A stretch of DNA of 64,000 bases from an uncultured Paludibaculum sp. (GCF_963665245.1 NZ_OY762269.1:2734501-2798500); one strand, 5' to 3'; positions 26,919 to 36,569 are shown, numbered from the stretch's first letter. Program-made: numbers and translations. Notes: generated by a model from the sequence alone, not told the origin.

Positions 26919-27752
26919 TCACGTGGCGTGCGGGTACTTCTTGAGCGTAACATACACCTGATAGTCCTTCGTTCTGCCGTAGGCGAGATCTTTGAGCTTT
27001 TCAAAGACATACTTCAGCGCTTCCCGGTGTTCATCCCGATTGACCATGTCGTGCTTTCGCATGTAGCCGACTATGTCCGTGGTGGTGCCCTCCAACTCGG
27101 GCATGACCTTGCGGACGCGCTGCTCGAACGCCTCGCGGCCAGCCCATTCTCCGGGCTTCAGGCCCAGGGCGATATCCACCAGTTGGGCCACCATCTGGAC
27201 GCGCAAACAGCGCTCGCCCTCGGGCGGAGGGCCTGCTTTCTCAAGATGATCGGAGGCTTCGTCCAACGATTTCAGCCAGAAGGTGCGGGCGTCGATGCCG
27301 CGGCGCTCCAGTTCGGCGCGGATGAGGACGTGCTGGGCAATGTCGGCGGTGTGGATCCCGATGCAGGCCCAGCGGTTGTTGATGAAGATCGGCGTGGGGT
27401 AGCCTTGGGCCTTGATCCAGGCGTGGCCGAACTCGTGCGCGAGCAGCGCCTCCTCATGACCGGTCCATTCCTTCCGCTTGGCCCCGTTCAGCATGACAAG
27501 GAAGGAGTTGTTGCCCGCATCCTTATGGTGGATCATGACGGAGTACATGTGGCTGAACTGCGTAAGGAAGCCCTCCTGCTTGAGGTACGAGGCAAACTGG
27601 CCGCGGTTCGGAGTGTCGGCCGCAAGCTGGTAGGTATTGGCGGCCTCGTCGTGTTCGACCACGGCGACGAAGACCGGCGTCCCGGACTTGCTTTCGATTT
27701 CTGCCTTCCACGACATCAGGGCGGCGGTGAGTACGATGGCGGATGCGATCAC
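26919..27752 (-). CDS. HExxH-containing putative zinc metallopeptidase
   Basis: A 277-residue protein carrying LLAHEFGHAWIKAQGY (H106-E-x-x-H110), a zincin motif, in a mixed alpha/beta context. The N terminus (MIASAIVLTAALMSWKAEIE) is a weak hydrophobic segment that could be a short signal or anchor. The third zinc ligand is not obvious; E100 and E101 upstream and downstream acidic helices are candidates. No named family is recognised. It lies 43 bases upstream of mreB in the same orientation, so it may be co-transcribed with the shape operon. ATG 27752 is taken as start with modest certainty. Confidence 0.65.
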   Translation of the reverse strand: MIASAIVLTAALMSWKAEIESKSGTPVFVAVVEHDEAANTYQLAADTPNRGQFASYLKQEGFLTQFSHMYSVMIHHKDAGNNSFLVMLNGAKRKEWTGHEEALLAHEFGHAWIKAQGYPTPIFINNRWACIGIHTADIAQHVLIRAELERRGIDARTFWLKSLDEASDHLEKAGPPPEGERCLRVQMVAQLVDIALGLKPGEWAGREAFEQRVRKVMPELEGTTTDIVGYMRKHDMVNRDEHREALKYVFEKLKDLAYGRTKDYQVYVTLKKYPHAT

Positions 27753-27782
27753 ATCTTCTATTTTGTGCGATCATCAGGGGTT

Positions 27783-28055
27783 GTGGACGAGCGGTTATTC
27801 TACTCCGAATCTCAGGCGACCAAGCCGGCGCGCCTGAACTGCCCCTACTGCCGTGTGATGGACGACTATCCGTTGCGCTGGCTGGTACGGACCAAAAAAG
27901 ACCGGTTGCCTGGCGGCGCCGACGAGCGCGATCGGGCCAAGTTTGCTAAAGCGCAGAGCTACATGGTCTTGTTGGACGACAAGGCGCAGTGCAAGCAGCC
28001 GCGTTGCCGGCGCACGTTCGACATTTCGGGCATCAAGACGACCGCGTTCCTGTGA
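27783..28055 (+). CDS. Small protein with two CxxC-type zinc-ribbon knuckles
   Basis: A 90-residue protein with LNCPYCRVMDDYPLRWLVR near the start and AQCKQPRCRRTFDI near the end. These two Cys pairs could bind one zinc as a split zinc ribbon. The rest is highly charged. GTG 27783 is the most reasonable start, with AGGGG just upstream, though spacing is poor and a further upstream GTG (27765) is possible. The stop overlaps the start of the next gene as GTGA, so the two are translationally coupled. Function unknown; RNA or protein binding is typical for such ribbons. Confidence 0.55.
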   Translation: MDERLFYSESQATKPARLNCPYCRVMDDYPLRWLVRTKKDRLPGGADERDRAKFAKAQSYMVLLDDKAQCKQPRCRRTFDISGIKTTAFL

Positions 28056-29194
28056 TCTCCCGGCGCACCATCCTCGGCGGAGGTCTGGCCGGCGGCGCCG
28101 CGCTTCTGGCGGGGTGCAACCGGCAGCCCGGTTCCGGCTATCATGGCTTCGCTTTCGTGGCGACGGCGGGCAGTCCGGCTGTGGCGGCCGTCGATCTGAT
28201 GGCGTTCGCGGTCAAAGCCCGCATCGAATTGCCGGCTCCGCCCTCGAGCCTCATCCTCCATCCCGATCCTCGGCAGGCGCGCATCTATGCGCTCGCCCCC
28301 AAAAGCCAGACGCTGGATGAGATCGACACGCAGGCGCGCAAACGGACGCGTGGGCTAAAGCTGGGCGGCACACCGCTGGCAGCCTTGGCGCATCGCGGAC
28401 GGTTGTGGTGCCTGATGAAGGATCCGGCGGTATTGACGCCCCTGGACCTGTCCACCCTGAAGGCGGGCAAGGCTATTCCGCTGCCGGCGCCGCCGGTTGC
28501 GTTCGACTTGGAGCAGAAGGCCGGCCTGGCTGCCGTCACGTCGGAGGACGGCACGCTGGTCCTGGTTGACCTGTCCGCCGGCAGGGTGTTTCCGCCTGTC
28601 CACCTGGAACCGGGCTTGGGCGGGGTGCGGTTCCGCAGCGACGGCAAACTGCTGATGGTGGCCGAACGCGAGGGGCACCGACTGGACTTCGTCGACACCG
28701 CGAGCCGCGAACTGGTGACGCAACTGCCGCTGGCGCTGAGTCCCGACCACTTGTGCATGACTCCGGATGGCGGGCAGCTCTTCCTCACCGGGCAGGGCAG
28801 CGACGCCGTCGTCATCGCCTATGTCTACCGGACGGAGATCGCGCAGACTTCGCTAAGCGGGCGCCGGCCGGGCAACATGGCGATATCGTCGCAGCCGGAC
28901 GCGCCGGGCGTGGCAAACTTCCTATTCGTGGCCAACCCGGAAGCGGGTTCCATCACCGTGTTCAACGTCAACACGCAGAAGGTGGTGGCGGTGACAGGCG
29001 TGGGCATGGATCCTGGATCGATCATCGTGACACCCGATCAGCAGTACGCCTTGGTGCTGAACCGTGCGTCAGGCGACATGGCGGTGATTCGCATCGCGGC
29101 CATCGCGCCGGGGCGCGCGAAGTCGGCGCCGCTGTTCACGATGATTCCAGTAGGCGAGCAACCGGTGGCGGCCGTGATTGTCGAGGGCGTCTGA
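28052..29194 (+). CDS. Beta-propeller lipoprotein with twin-arginine-like signal
   Basis: A 380-residue protein. The N terminus ISRRTILGGGLAGGAALLAGC combines a twin arginine with a lipobox (LAGC), indicating a Tat-exported lipoprotein. The mature part has seven-fold YVTN/YncE-like repeats (SGYHGFAFVATAGSPAVAAV, LVLVDLSAGRVFPPVHL, LCMTPDGGQLFLTGQGSDAV, FLFVANPEAGSITVFNV, IIVTPDQQYALVLNRASGDM). This fold usually binds partners or scaffolds rather than catalysing. Start GTG 28052 overlaps the upstream stop by four bases. The substrate or partner is unknown. Confidence 0.8.
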   Translation: MISRRTILGGGLAGGAALLAGCNRQPGSGYHGFAFVATAGSPAVAAVDLMAFAVKARIELPAPPSSLILHPDPRQARIYALAPKSQTLDEIDTQARKRTRGLKLGGTPLAALAHRGRLWCLMKDPAVLTPLDLSTLKAGKAIPLPAPPVAFDLEQKAGLAAVTSEDGTLVLVDLSAGRVFPPVHLEPGLGGVRFRSDGKLLMVAEREGHRLDFVDTASRELVTQLPLALSPDHLCMTPDGGQLFLTGQGSDAVVIAYVYRTEIAQTSLSGRRPGNMAISSQPDAPGVANFLFVANPEAGSITVFNVNTQKVVAVTGVGMDPGSIIVTPDQQYALVLNRASGDMAVIRIAAIAPGRAKSAPLFTMIPVGEQPVAAVIVEGV

Positions 29195-29477
29195 CGGAGG
29201 CTGGCGCGATGTCGCCGCTGTGGTGACCCATTCGTCCGGACACTACGCCTGCCCGATCTGGAAGAGCTGCTGAACAACGACGGTCATCGTGTCGATTTCC
29301 CAGATAATCCAAGCCCTTCTTTGACTTCTCTTGGGCGGTAGGCAATCCGCACATTTGGCGGGCCTGTCGTGACGACGATATTGCATTGGAATAAACCGGT
29401 GCGTCCGAATGAGAATAATCACGTCACCCTATAAACCGCCTTCGCTGACCTGCCGATGCTGAACCGAAGGCAATTCC

Positions 29478-30272
29478 ATGAATTTACTGGCTGTGCCCTC
29501 GCGCACGCGCTTCGACCTGAATTTTCGCCTCTTCGGTATACCCATTCGGATTCATCCGCTGTTTTGGTTGACCTGCTTCCTCCTGGGTGGTGGGCGGAAA
29601 GAGCCGGGTGTTCTGCTGATTTGGGCCGTCTGCGTTTTCTTCTCGATCCTGCTCCACGAGCTGGGTCACGTCGCCGCCATGATCTGGGCCGGCGATCGCG
29701 GCGACATTGTGCTGCATGGCTTTGGTGGACTCGCGATCCCCTACTACGGAAAGGGTGGACCCACGAAACAGGCGGTGATCTCCGCCGCCGGCCCGGTGGC
29801 CGGATTCGTGCTGGCTGCCCTAGTCTGGGCCGGTGTCGTAGCGACCGGCGGCAGCGTGGAGGTGTCTTTCCGCTCCCTCGGATTTCCGCGCTTTGATCCC
29901 GAAGTCGCATCGCTGGTGGCGCTCGGCGTGCCCCTTCGCATGTACTATTTCATACATTATGCAGCATTTTTTCTGCTCTATATCAACATCTATTGGGGAC
30001 TCTTGAATCTGCTGCCGGTTTATCCGCTCGACGGCGGACAGATGACTCGCGCCCTGTGGGAAAGGCGCGACCCGCTCAATGGAGAGCGCCGCTCGCTCCA
30101 GCTTTCGATGTACGTGGCCGGCGCTGTGGCGTTGCTCGCGCTGCCTTCCAATAATCTGTATCAAGTGCTACTGTTCGGCACCCTGGCGTTCGGCAGCTAT
30201 CAGGCACTCCAGGTCCGAACCCCGCTCCGCCACGTTCCACCTGAGAACCCTTACGCCTGGCGGCGGTATTAG
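29478..30272 (+). CDS. Site-2 protease-like M50 metallopeptidase
   Basis: A 264-residue membrane zinc protease. The catalytic H60-E-L-G-H64 lies in a membrane helix (VFFSILLHELGHVAAMIWAG), and the third ligand is in NLLPVYPLDGGQMTRAL (D185). About six hydrophobic segments fit the small SpoIVFB/rhomboid-free S2P class without a PDZ domain. It probably cleaves a membrane-embedded substrate such as an anti-sigma factor, but no clear substrate gene adjoins it. ATG 29478 has GAAGG eight bases upstream. It converges with the next gene, the stops being only eight bases apart. Confidence 0.88.
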   Translation: MNLLAVPSRTRFDLNFRLFGIPIRIHPLFWLTCFLLGGGRKEPGVLLIWAVCVFFSILLHELGHVAAMIWAGDRGDIVLHGFGGLAIPYYGKGGPTKQAVISAAGPVAGFVLAALVWAGVVATGGSVEVSFRSLGFPRFDPEVASLVALGVPLRMYYFIHYAAFFLLYINIYWGLLNLLPVYPLDGGQMTRALWERRDPLNGERRSLQLSMYVAGAVALLALPSNNLYQVLLFGTLAFGSYQALQVRTPLRHVPPENPYAWRRY

Positions 30273-30280
30273 CGCGTCTC

Positions 30281-31714
30281 TCACGGCCGCTGAGCACCAG
30301 GACAGGAATCCGTCCGGTCTGCGATAGGCCGCAGCGTCCAATTGTCGAAGTTGAACTTGCGGGCGTAACTCGCCCATTCCTGCTCAGTGGGGCAGTGGTG
30401 CGTTTGCTTCTGCCGGACCACGTTGATTTCGCGGTCGTGGTAGAGCAGGCGCAATGTGAAGGTCACCAGGTAATCGTCCTCGGCAACGGCATCGGAGCTG
30501 AGATAGATGGTGGCGGCGCGCGGCGCGGTGGGGCACTCCTTGCGAAATTCTCGAAGAATCGCGGCCACCTGCGGAGCGTCGCGCCCAATCCACACATCTC
30601 CGAAGGGCTTGCTGTAGGCGTGCCGGGGCGCCAGACCGGCGAGCAACACCAGCAACAGGACCGGCCCCACCACCCGTTCGCGGCACCAGGGCAGACTCGT
30701 CAGGCGCTGTAGGGCGAGGGCCAGAAACGCGCAGAGGAAGACGTAGGGTACATAGATGGCATAGAGGCTGCGCGGCTCGATCACCAGAACCGGGCCCATC
30801 AGCACGAAGAACAGAATCAGGCTGGCCGCCGCGGCCCGGCTGCGGGCGAGAGCGGCGAGCAGCAGGGCTCCCAACGCTAGGAAGAGCATCTCCTTGGGCA
30901 TGAGATCGCGGTGGACGTAGAACAACATGCCGCCGTAATGGGCGAAGTTCGAGAGGATGCGCTCCCGTGTGAGGACGATCTGATAGGAATGGTTCTCCGT
31001 GAAGATTGTCGTCACGGTGAAGCGGGCCGCGACGGCGAGCAGGCCGGTGAGCAGGCAGAGCGCACCGGGCAGTACGCTTTTCCAATTGAGGCGGGGCCAC
31101 ACGCCGAGGAAACAGCACTCGAGAATCACCAGACAGAGCGGCAGCAGGATGCCCAACTCCTTCGAGCCGATGGCGGCCACCAGCAGCACCACCAGGACGG
31201 GCGAATGCCACCACGGCACGGGCCGTTCCGCAGTGCGCGCTCGCACATAGAGCGTCAGGAACGCGAAGGAGAAACAGCCGCACAGCAGATCGTAGAGGGT
31301 CGCCGAGCTGTAGTAGAGGTCGGAAAAGTACGCGTTGAAGGCGAACAGTGCCATAGTCCACAGCCCAACCCAGAGGGAGCGGCCCAGGAGGCCGGCGAGC
31401 CACCCGCTCAGCAGCAGGTTCGCGATGAGCAGCGCGAAGCAGACGAGCCGGTAGGGCAGGGGACTGAGCCCGAAGTTCTCGTAGAGCGCCCGGTATACGA
31501 GAGCGCCGACCGGACGGTAGGCCGTGGAATCCGGCCAAAAGCAATCGAGCCACAAACGTGAGACCGGCCGCTCCCAGGCGTAGTTGATGTTCATCATTAC
31601 GTCGGGGAAGAAACCGGCCCGCAGGCCGCCGCCGGCAAAGTAGAAGAAGTAGCAGACGATGAGCGCCAGGCCAGCCCAGAACCAAGCCGAAGGACGGCCG
31701 TTGTCAAAAGACAT
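30281..31714 (-). CDS. Multi-spanning membrane protein, possibly GT-C-type glycosyltransferase
   Basis: A 477-residue protein with ten or more transmembrane helices (for example FWAGLALIVCYFFYFAGGGL, LVCFALLIANLLLSGWLAGL, LVVLLVAAIGSKELGILLPL, LILFFVLMGPVLVI) and a C-terminal soluble domain of about 110 residues. An early loop holds FPDVMMNINYAWERPVSRLW, where an acidic residue sits as in GT-C enzymes, and GSKELG resembles a conserved loop of that superfamily. No close named family is recognised. It may transfer a sugar or lipid-linked glycan. No ribosome-binding site is obvious before ATG 31714. Confidence 0.6.
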   Translation of the reverse strand: MSFDNGRPSAWFWAGLALIVCYFFYFAGGGLRAGFFPDVMMNINYAWERPVSRLWLDCFWPDSTAYRPVGALVYRALYENFGLSPLPYRLVCFALLIANLLLSGWLAGLLGRSLWVGLWTMALFAFNAYFSDLYYSSATLYDLLCGCFSFAFLTLYVRARTAERPVPWWHSPVLVVLLVAAIGSKELGILLPLCLVILECCFLGVWPRLNWKSVLPGALCLLTGLLAVAARFTVTTIFTENHSYQIVLTRERILSNFAHYGGMLFYVHRDLMPKEMLFLALGALLLAALARSRAAAASLILFFVLMGPVLVIEPRSLYAIYVPYVFLCAFLALALQRLTSLPWCRERVVGPVLLLVLLAGLAPRHAYSKPFGDVWIGRDAPQVAAILREFRKECPTAPRAATIYLSSDAVAEDDYLVTFTLRLLYHDREINVVRQKQTHHCPTEQEWASYARKFNFDNWTLRPIADRTDSCPGAQRP

Positions 31715-31800
31715 AAAGGTCTATTGCAGCACAGTGGGGAGGAGATTTCGTTACTAGCGAAGGAATGAAGCGGGTGAATTCCCGAGCAGAGGAAGAGGAA

Positions 31801-31876
<76 letters not shown>

Positions 31877-32025
31877 ACATCGCTGCGGCACTTTCTACTA
31901 TAGCGGACGCTTTGATCCTGGGGCAACTCAGCCGTCCGGGTTTCCTAAACATTTCCCGGCACCGCCGGTTCGGGCGACTCGAATTCCAGCCGGTTCAGCC
32001 TTCGACACTCCGCCAGATGGCAGGA

Positions 32026-33867
32026 TCAGGCGCTCGGTAGCTCTTTCGGCAGGCGCGCCGCCGCGATCTGCGCGATGTCCAGCAGTTGCGGTGCGCCCTC
32101 GGGTTTCACGGCCGCGAAGGCGTCGCGAAACATCGTATTGCAGAATGGACAGGCTGCCGCCACCACATCGGCTCCGGTGGCCAGAAGCTGGTTTGTGCGC
32201 TCGTGGCTGACGCGGTCGCCCTTCTCCTCGCCCAGGAACACCAGTCCGCCCCCGGCGCCACAACAGAAACTGCGCTCCCTGGATCTCTCGGCCTCCAGCA
32301 GTTCGCCCGAAGCCTTCACGACCTCGCGCGGCTCGTCGTAGATGTTCTGGTAGCGGCCCAGATAGCAGGGGTCATGATAGACGGTCTTGGGCGAATCGGC
32401 AGCCACCGGCAGTTTGGACTGGTGGCGGGCCAGGAAGACCGAGTGGTGCTCAATCTCGAACTCGACGCCAAACTCCTTCCAGTCCTCGCCAATGGTGCGC
32501 ACGCAATGCGGGCAGATGGACAGGAGCTTGGTCACCTTGGCGGCCTTCATCTGGCCGATGTTGAACTCCGCAAGCTGTTGAAAGGCCAGGTCGTTGCCCA
32601 GGCGGCGGGCGGAGTCGCCCGTACACTTTTCCTTCTTCAGCACGCCGTAGGTGACACCTAGATGCTTCAGGACGCGGATGAGCGAGAGCACGATCTCGCG
32701 GCCTTTTGGATCGTACGAACCCATGCAGCCCAGCCACAGGCAGTAATCCTGCGTGCCGTCGAAGAGGGGGATCTCGCTGCGCTGGATGAAGCGGTCGCGC
32801 TCCAGCGGAGCCATGCCCAACGGATTGCCGTTCCGTTCCAGTTTGAGGAAGAGCTGGCCGCCGTATTCATCCTCCCACTTGCCGGTATTGACGGCGCCGC
32901 GCCGCAGGCCGATGATCAGCGGCAGATGTTCGATGCCGACGGGGCACTGGTACTCGCAGGCTCCGCAGGTGGTGCACTGGAAAATGGCCTCCTCCTGCAG
33001 ATGGACACCCAGCAGCGGTTGCTCGCTTTGGGCCCCGTTTTCGTTTAGGTAGCCGCGCAGCCCCAACGCAATCAGCTTTGGATTCAGCAGCTTGCCGGTA
33101 TTGCTGGCCGGGCAGTGCTCCTGGCAGCGGCCGCATTCCACGCACGAGAAGGCCTGCAGGGCTAGCAACTGGGTGACGTCCTTGCCGGTGTCCAGGCCGA
33201 AGTCCTCGTCACCCTCCAGAGGCGGGATCTGGCTGAAGCCGCCGCGCGAGAGGAAGATGGTGGCCGGACTCAGCACCAGGTGCAGGTGCTTCGTGTGGGG
33301 CAGCAGGGGGAGAAAAATGAGCAAAGCCAGCGTGTGCGACCACCACAGCAACCGGTCGAGCGGCGATCCTTCCTGCGGCCGCAGTGTGAAATCGGCGAGG
33401 AAGGTGACCATCAGGATGACGATCAGCAGGGCAATGAGCCCGGACTCCCATGACACCTTCTCGCCCAACCACTTAGGCCGGACGAGGAACCGGCGGACGG
33501 TAAGGCCCAGAATCGAGACGGTCACGAGAAAGGAGAAGACGACGGCAGGAAGGAAGACTGGGTTGTCGCGACCAAAAAGATGGAGGCCGGCCCCCAGGGC
33601 GAGATGATTGAGGGTGACTAGGGCGAAGGCGCAGAATCCCCAGAAGACGAACGCATGGGCCAGACCGGGTAAAGGCCGTTCTTTGATGACTTTAGACTGG
33701 CAAAGGACTTCCCAGAAGAAGTCCCAGACGCGTTTGCCCACCGGCGCGAGTTGGAAACCGGGATCCCGCTTGGACCGGACGATCGTCTGGTAGACCGCGG
33801 AGAAGCGTCCCCAAAAGGCAAACAGGGACCCAGCCACCACCAGGAAGAACAGAATTTTCTCCACCAT
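32026..33867 (-). CDS. Membrane-bound Fe-S oxidoreductase (HdrD/GlpC/NarI-like fusion)
   Basis: A 613-residue protein. The N-terminal 220 residues hold about five membrane helices resembling the cytochrome b-type NarI domain (GLAHAFVFWGFCAFALVTLN). Two [4Fe-4S] motifs follow: CVECGRCQEHCPASN (about 240) and CTTCGACEYQCPVG (about 300). Two CCG-type domains end the protein (CLWLGCMGSYDPKG at about 373; ICPHC, DPCYLGRY and FCCGAGGG from 450 to 540), as in heterodisulfide-reductase subunits. It probably passes electrons between quinone and a soluble partner. Such single-gene fusions often accompany electron-transfer flavoprotein or fatty-acid oxidation genes, none of which lies here. ATG 33867 is chosen because the N-terminal helix begins there. 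It is divergent from the next gene. Confidence 0.85.
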   Translation of the reverse strand: MVEKILFFLVVAGSLFAFWGRFSAVYQTIVRSKRDPGFQLAPVGKRVWDFFWEVLCQSKVIKERPLPGLAHAFVFWGFCAFALVTLNHLALGAGLHLFGRDNPVFLPAVVFSFLVTVSILGLTVRRFLVRPKWLGEKVSWESGLIALLIVILMVTFLADFTLRPQEGSPLDRLLWWSHTLALLIFLPLLPHTKHLHLVLSPATIFLSRGGFSQIPPLEGDEDFGLDTGKDVTQLLALQAFSCVECGRCQEHCPASNTGKLLNPKLIALGLRGYLNENGAQSEQPLLGVHLQEEAIFQCTTCGACEYQCPVGIEHLPLIIGLRRGAVNTGKWEDEYGGQLFLKLERNGNPLGMAPLERDRFIQRSEIPLFDGTQDYCLWLGCMGSYDPKGREIVLSLIRVLKHLGVTYGVLKKEKCTGDSARRLGNDLAFQQLAEFNIGQMKAAKVTKLLSICPHCVRTIGEDWKEFGVEFEIEHHSVFLARHQSKLPVAADSPKTVYHDPCYLGRYQNIYDEPREVVKASGELLEAERSRERSFCCGAGGGLVFLGEEKGDRVSHERTNQLLATGADVVAAACPFCNTMFRDAFAAVKPEGAPQLLDIAQIAAARLPKELPSA

Positions 33868-33975
33868 TGACCCATCATCGTAGCGCACCCGGTGCCCGGG
33901 CCTGAACAGGGATTGGTAGGGTTGGTAGGGCCGATCCTGGCGTCGTAAACTAAAGACCTGGGTATTGGAGGTCCA

Positions 33976-34905
33976 TTGCGCTATCTCGTAGCGGGTGCCG
34001 CTGGGTTCATCGGCTCCCATCTGTGCGATCGATTGATCGCCGAAGGCCACGACGTTCTCGCCATTGACAATTTCATCACCGGGTCGGAGCGGAACATCGC
34101 CCACCTCAAGGGGAACCCGCGTTTCCGCTTCCGCCAGCATGATGTGATTCAGCCGATCCAGGTCGACGAACCGCTGGACTACGTCCTCAACCTCGCCTCG
34201 CCGGCGAGCCCCAAGGATTATCTCGATCACCCCGTGGAAACGCTCCGCGTCGGGTCGGAAGGCACCCGCAATCTGTTGGAACTGGCGCTGGAGAAGAATG
34301 CCGGATTCCTGCTGACGTCCACATCGGAGTGCTACGGGGATCCGCTGGAGCACCCGCAGAAAGAGACCTACTGGGGCAACGTGAATCCCATCGGACCGCG
34401 CTCATGCTACGACGAGAGCAAGCGGTTCGCCGAAGCGATGACCATGGCCTATCACCGGGCCCATGGCATGCGCACCACGATCGCGCGCATTTTCAACACC
34501 TACGGGCCCCGCATGCACCTGAATGATGGCCGCATCGTGCCGGCGTTCGTCGACCAGGCCCTGCGCGACGTCCCCATGACCGTCTTCGGAACAGGCACCC
34601 AAACGCGCAGTTTCTGCTACGTCAGCGATCTGGTGGACGGGTTGCTCCGGTTGGCCCATTCCTCTGAGCGTCTGCCGGTGAATCTGGGGAACCCCCTGGA
34701 AATGACGGTGCTTCAATTTGCAGAGCGTATCCGGGCGCTGACGGGGACAAAATCCGAGATCGTATTCCACCCACTGCCACAGGACGACCCGCAACGCAGG
34801 CGTCCGGATATCACCAAGGCGTATGAGGTTCTGGGATGGCAGCCCAAGGTGGATCTGGACGAGGGGTTGACCAGTACCATCGACTATTTCCGCGTGCCGG
34901 CGTAG
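33976..34905 (+). CDS. NAD-dependent epimerase/dehydratase, UDP-glucuronate decarboxylase-like
   Basis: A 309-residue extended short-chain dehydrogenase. The NAD-binding GAAGFIGSHL opens the Rossmann fold. The catalytic set is T/S in LLTSTSECYGDP, then Y-x-x-x-K in SCYDESKRFAEAM. The signature YGPRMHLNDGRIVPAFVDQA and the HP-x-E-T-LRVG-like stretch match UDP-xylose synthases, which decarboxylate UDP-glucuronate. The C-terminal region binds the sugar nucleotide (DDPQRRRPDITKA, LGWQPKV). The length is normal. The start is TTG 33976 with GGAGG four bases upstream. It probably supplies UDP-xylose for surface polysaccharide. UDP-galacturonate or GDP-sugar variants cannot be excluded. Confidence 0.88.
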   Translation: MRYLVAGAAGFIGSHLCDRLIAEGHDVLAIDNFITGSERNIAHLKGNPRFRFRQHDVIQPIQVDEPLDYVLNLASPASPKDYLDHPVETLRVGSEGTRNLLELALEKNAGFLLTSTSECYGDPLEHPQKETYWGNVNPIGPRSCYDESKRFAEAMTMAYHRAHGMRTTIARIFNTYGPRMHLNDGRIVPAFVDQALRDVPMTVFGTGTQTRSFCYVSDLVDGLLRLAHSSERLPVNLGNPLEMTVLQFAERIRALTGTKSEIVFHPLPQDDPQRRRPDITKAYEVLGWQPKVDLDEGLTSTIDYFRVPA

Positions 34906-34925
34906 AAGCCAGGCCAGACGAAAAA

Positions 34926-34960
34926 TCCGGGCCGCACGCTTGCTCGGCGTGCGGCCCGGA
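34926..34960. terminator. Bidirectional terminator between convergent genes
   Basis: A perfect 14-bp stem (TCCGGGCCGCACGC at 34926-34939 with its complement at 34947-34960) and a 7-base loop. On the minus strand it is followed by TTTTT, which fits the gene ending at 34988; on the plus strand the tail AAGGTTTT serves the epimerase gene. Confidence 0.85.
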
Positions 34961-34987
34961 AGGTTTTGTCAGGAGAGTATCCGTTCC

Positions 34988-35947
34988 CTACAGCGCGTTG
35001 CCGTTGCGGGCGTTGCGCACGGTCTTTACGCGCACACCATGGTTCTTCTGTTGGAAGAAGTTGTCGAACTGTTCCTCGGGAATCGTGAGTGAGAACCTCA
35101 TTGTCGAGCCCGATGTGCTCAACTGCATGGTGTCCAGGATCTTCGCCAGTTGGTCAGCGTTGGGCTTGTCGGAGTTGAGGCGGACCATCGAGGCAACGAA
35201 CCGGAAGACATCCACCAGGGCCTGGGCGTCTTTGTCCGACCGGGTCAATGCCTCGGCCGACACCTGCAGATCGCTGCCAAACCGGACGCCCGCGGCGGCG
35301 GCCTGAATGGCCTCCACCGGGATCCCACCCGGCATCACCTTGTTCTTGCCGTCGGCGTTTACGCCCATTTGAGTGAACGCCGCTGTGGAGACGAACCAGG
35401 CGTCGTTGACGGACCATTGATTGACGCGGGCCTGCAGGTCAGCGGGGAGCGCCGAGCCGCCCGAGTTCTGCTTGTCGATCGCCGCCTTCACCGCCGAGTC
35501 CTTGCCGAACAGGGCCAGCGAGCGGTTGAGGATGGCCACGGACCCGTCCTCTTTCTTGGGGTTCTTCCACACTTCCACGCCGCCGTAGAACGACTGGATT
35601 CCGCCTTCCGAACGGAGAAAAGCGCTGATCTTGCTCTGGTCGAAGGTGCCGGTAACGGCGACGAGCGTGCGATCGCTCTTGGGATCGCCGTTTGAGACCA
35701 CCAGGACCTCGCGCAGGTCGCGCCGGGGGTCGAAGCCGGTGGACTCCACGAAGTTTTGGAAGCCTTTGTCCTCGTCTTTCATCTGCGAGAGGATTCTCTG
35801 GCCCAGCGCCGAGCCTTTGGCGCGGTCGCAATCCAGGCCGGCGACCATTTTGGCGTCACCGGGGACGAGTTTCAGCAGCGAGGCGTCGGTGGCGAACGCC
35901 CAACCGGCGGCCAGCGTGAAGGATAAGAAGAGGTTGCGAACGATCAT
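34988..35947 (-). CDS. Exported hypothetical protein
   Basis: A 319-residue protein with a signal peptide (MIVRNLFLSFTLAAGWAFAT). The mature region alternates helices and strands (SLLKLVPGDAKMVAGLDCDR, DFPRRDLREVLV-like ferredoxin-type segments, TLVAVTGTFDQSKISAFLRS, GVRFGSDLQVSAEALTRSDK). This pattern is common to abundant acidobacterial proteins annotated only as hypothetical. AGGAG stands eight bases before ATG 35947. No catalytic motif is visible. It is monocistronic with a strong terminator. Confidence 0.7.
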   Translation of the reverse strand: MIVRNLFLSFTLAAGWAFATDASLLKLVPGDAKMVAGLDCDRAKGSALGQRILSQMKDEDKGFQNFVESTGFDPRRDLREVLVVSNGDPKSDRTLVAVTGTFDQSKISAFLRSEGGIQSFYGGVEVWKNPKKEDGSVAILNRSLALFGKDSAVKAAIDKQNSGGSALPADLQARVNQWSVNDAWFVSTAAFTQMGVNADGKNKVMPGGIPVEAIQAAAAGVRFGSDLQVSAEALTRSDKDAQALVDVFRFVASMVRLNSDKPNADQLAKILDTMQLSTSGSTMRFSLTIPEEQFDNFFQQKNHGVRVKTVRNARNGNAL

Positions 35948-36105
35948 TGCACGGCTCCTGTCTCCCTGTACGGTCGCCACCCCCCGGTTGTTCCGGAGGC
36001 TTGTAAAAATTTGTTGGGGCGCCAACGGCGAGTTCTGAGGCGTGCCGCCGCCGGCATCCGTATCGTTCCCGAAAATTGGCTTCGGCGGCCTCATCCTCCA
36101 ACCGC

Positions 36106-36396
36106 TCAAGGCCACATGAACTGAGGATTGGGCCCGTTTCTCGTAACCCATAGGAGCGTCCCCAGCCAGCCGAACGCTATCGGCATGGGTAAAAGAAGCC
36201 GCCACCACAGTCGTTTGCCGTAGGAAATGATGCCCACCACGGACATGAGGAGGTGAAGAGCAGGCAGGACAAAAACCGCGACCAGTATCAGAGGGAAAAC
36301 CATCACAGTTCGCATCGCCAACGCTACCAATGGCGAGCCGGCAATGACGAGCACGAGACACCAGTCCCAAACTAGGAATTTCCTTGCTGGCGGCAT
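36106..36396 (-). CDS. Small hypothetical membrane protein
   Basis: A 96-residue protein with three probable transmembrane helices (FLVWDWCLVLVIAGSPLVAL, VMVFPLILVAVFVLPALHLL, LLLPMPIAFGWLGTLLWV). No family is recognised. A weak GAGG lies about 12 bases before ATG 36396. It is flanked by unrelated genes. Confidence 0.5.
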   Translation of the reverse strand: MPPARKFLVWDWCLVLVIAGSPLVALAMRTVMVFPLILVAVFVLPALHLLMSVVGIISYGKRLWWRLLLPMPIAFGWLGTLLWVTRNGPNPQFMWP

Positions 36397-36569
36397 GACC
36401 GAAGCTTACCTCAAACGAACCCTTGAACCCATACGCATGGGGTTCCTTGCGAACTGGCTCTTCCCCCCTTGGCGCATCTCGAAGAGTCTGTCCACGGAGC
36501 CAATCGGTCCCTCTCCACGGAGACCGTATCGACTCGGCCACTTTGCGCTACGCTAAAGCCGAGTCTGCA

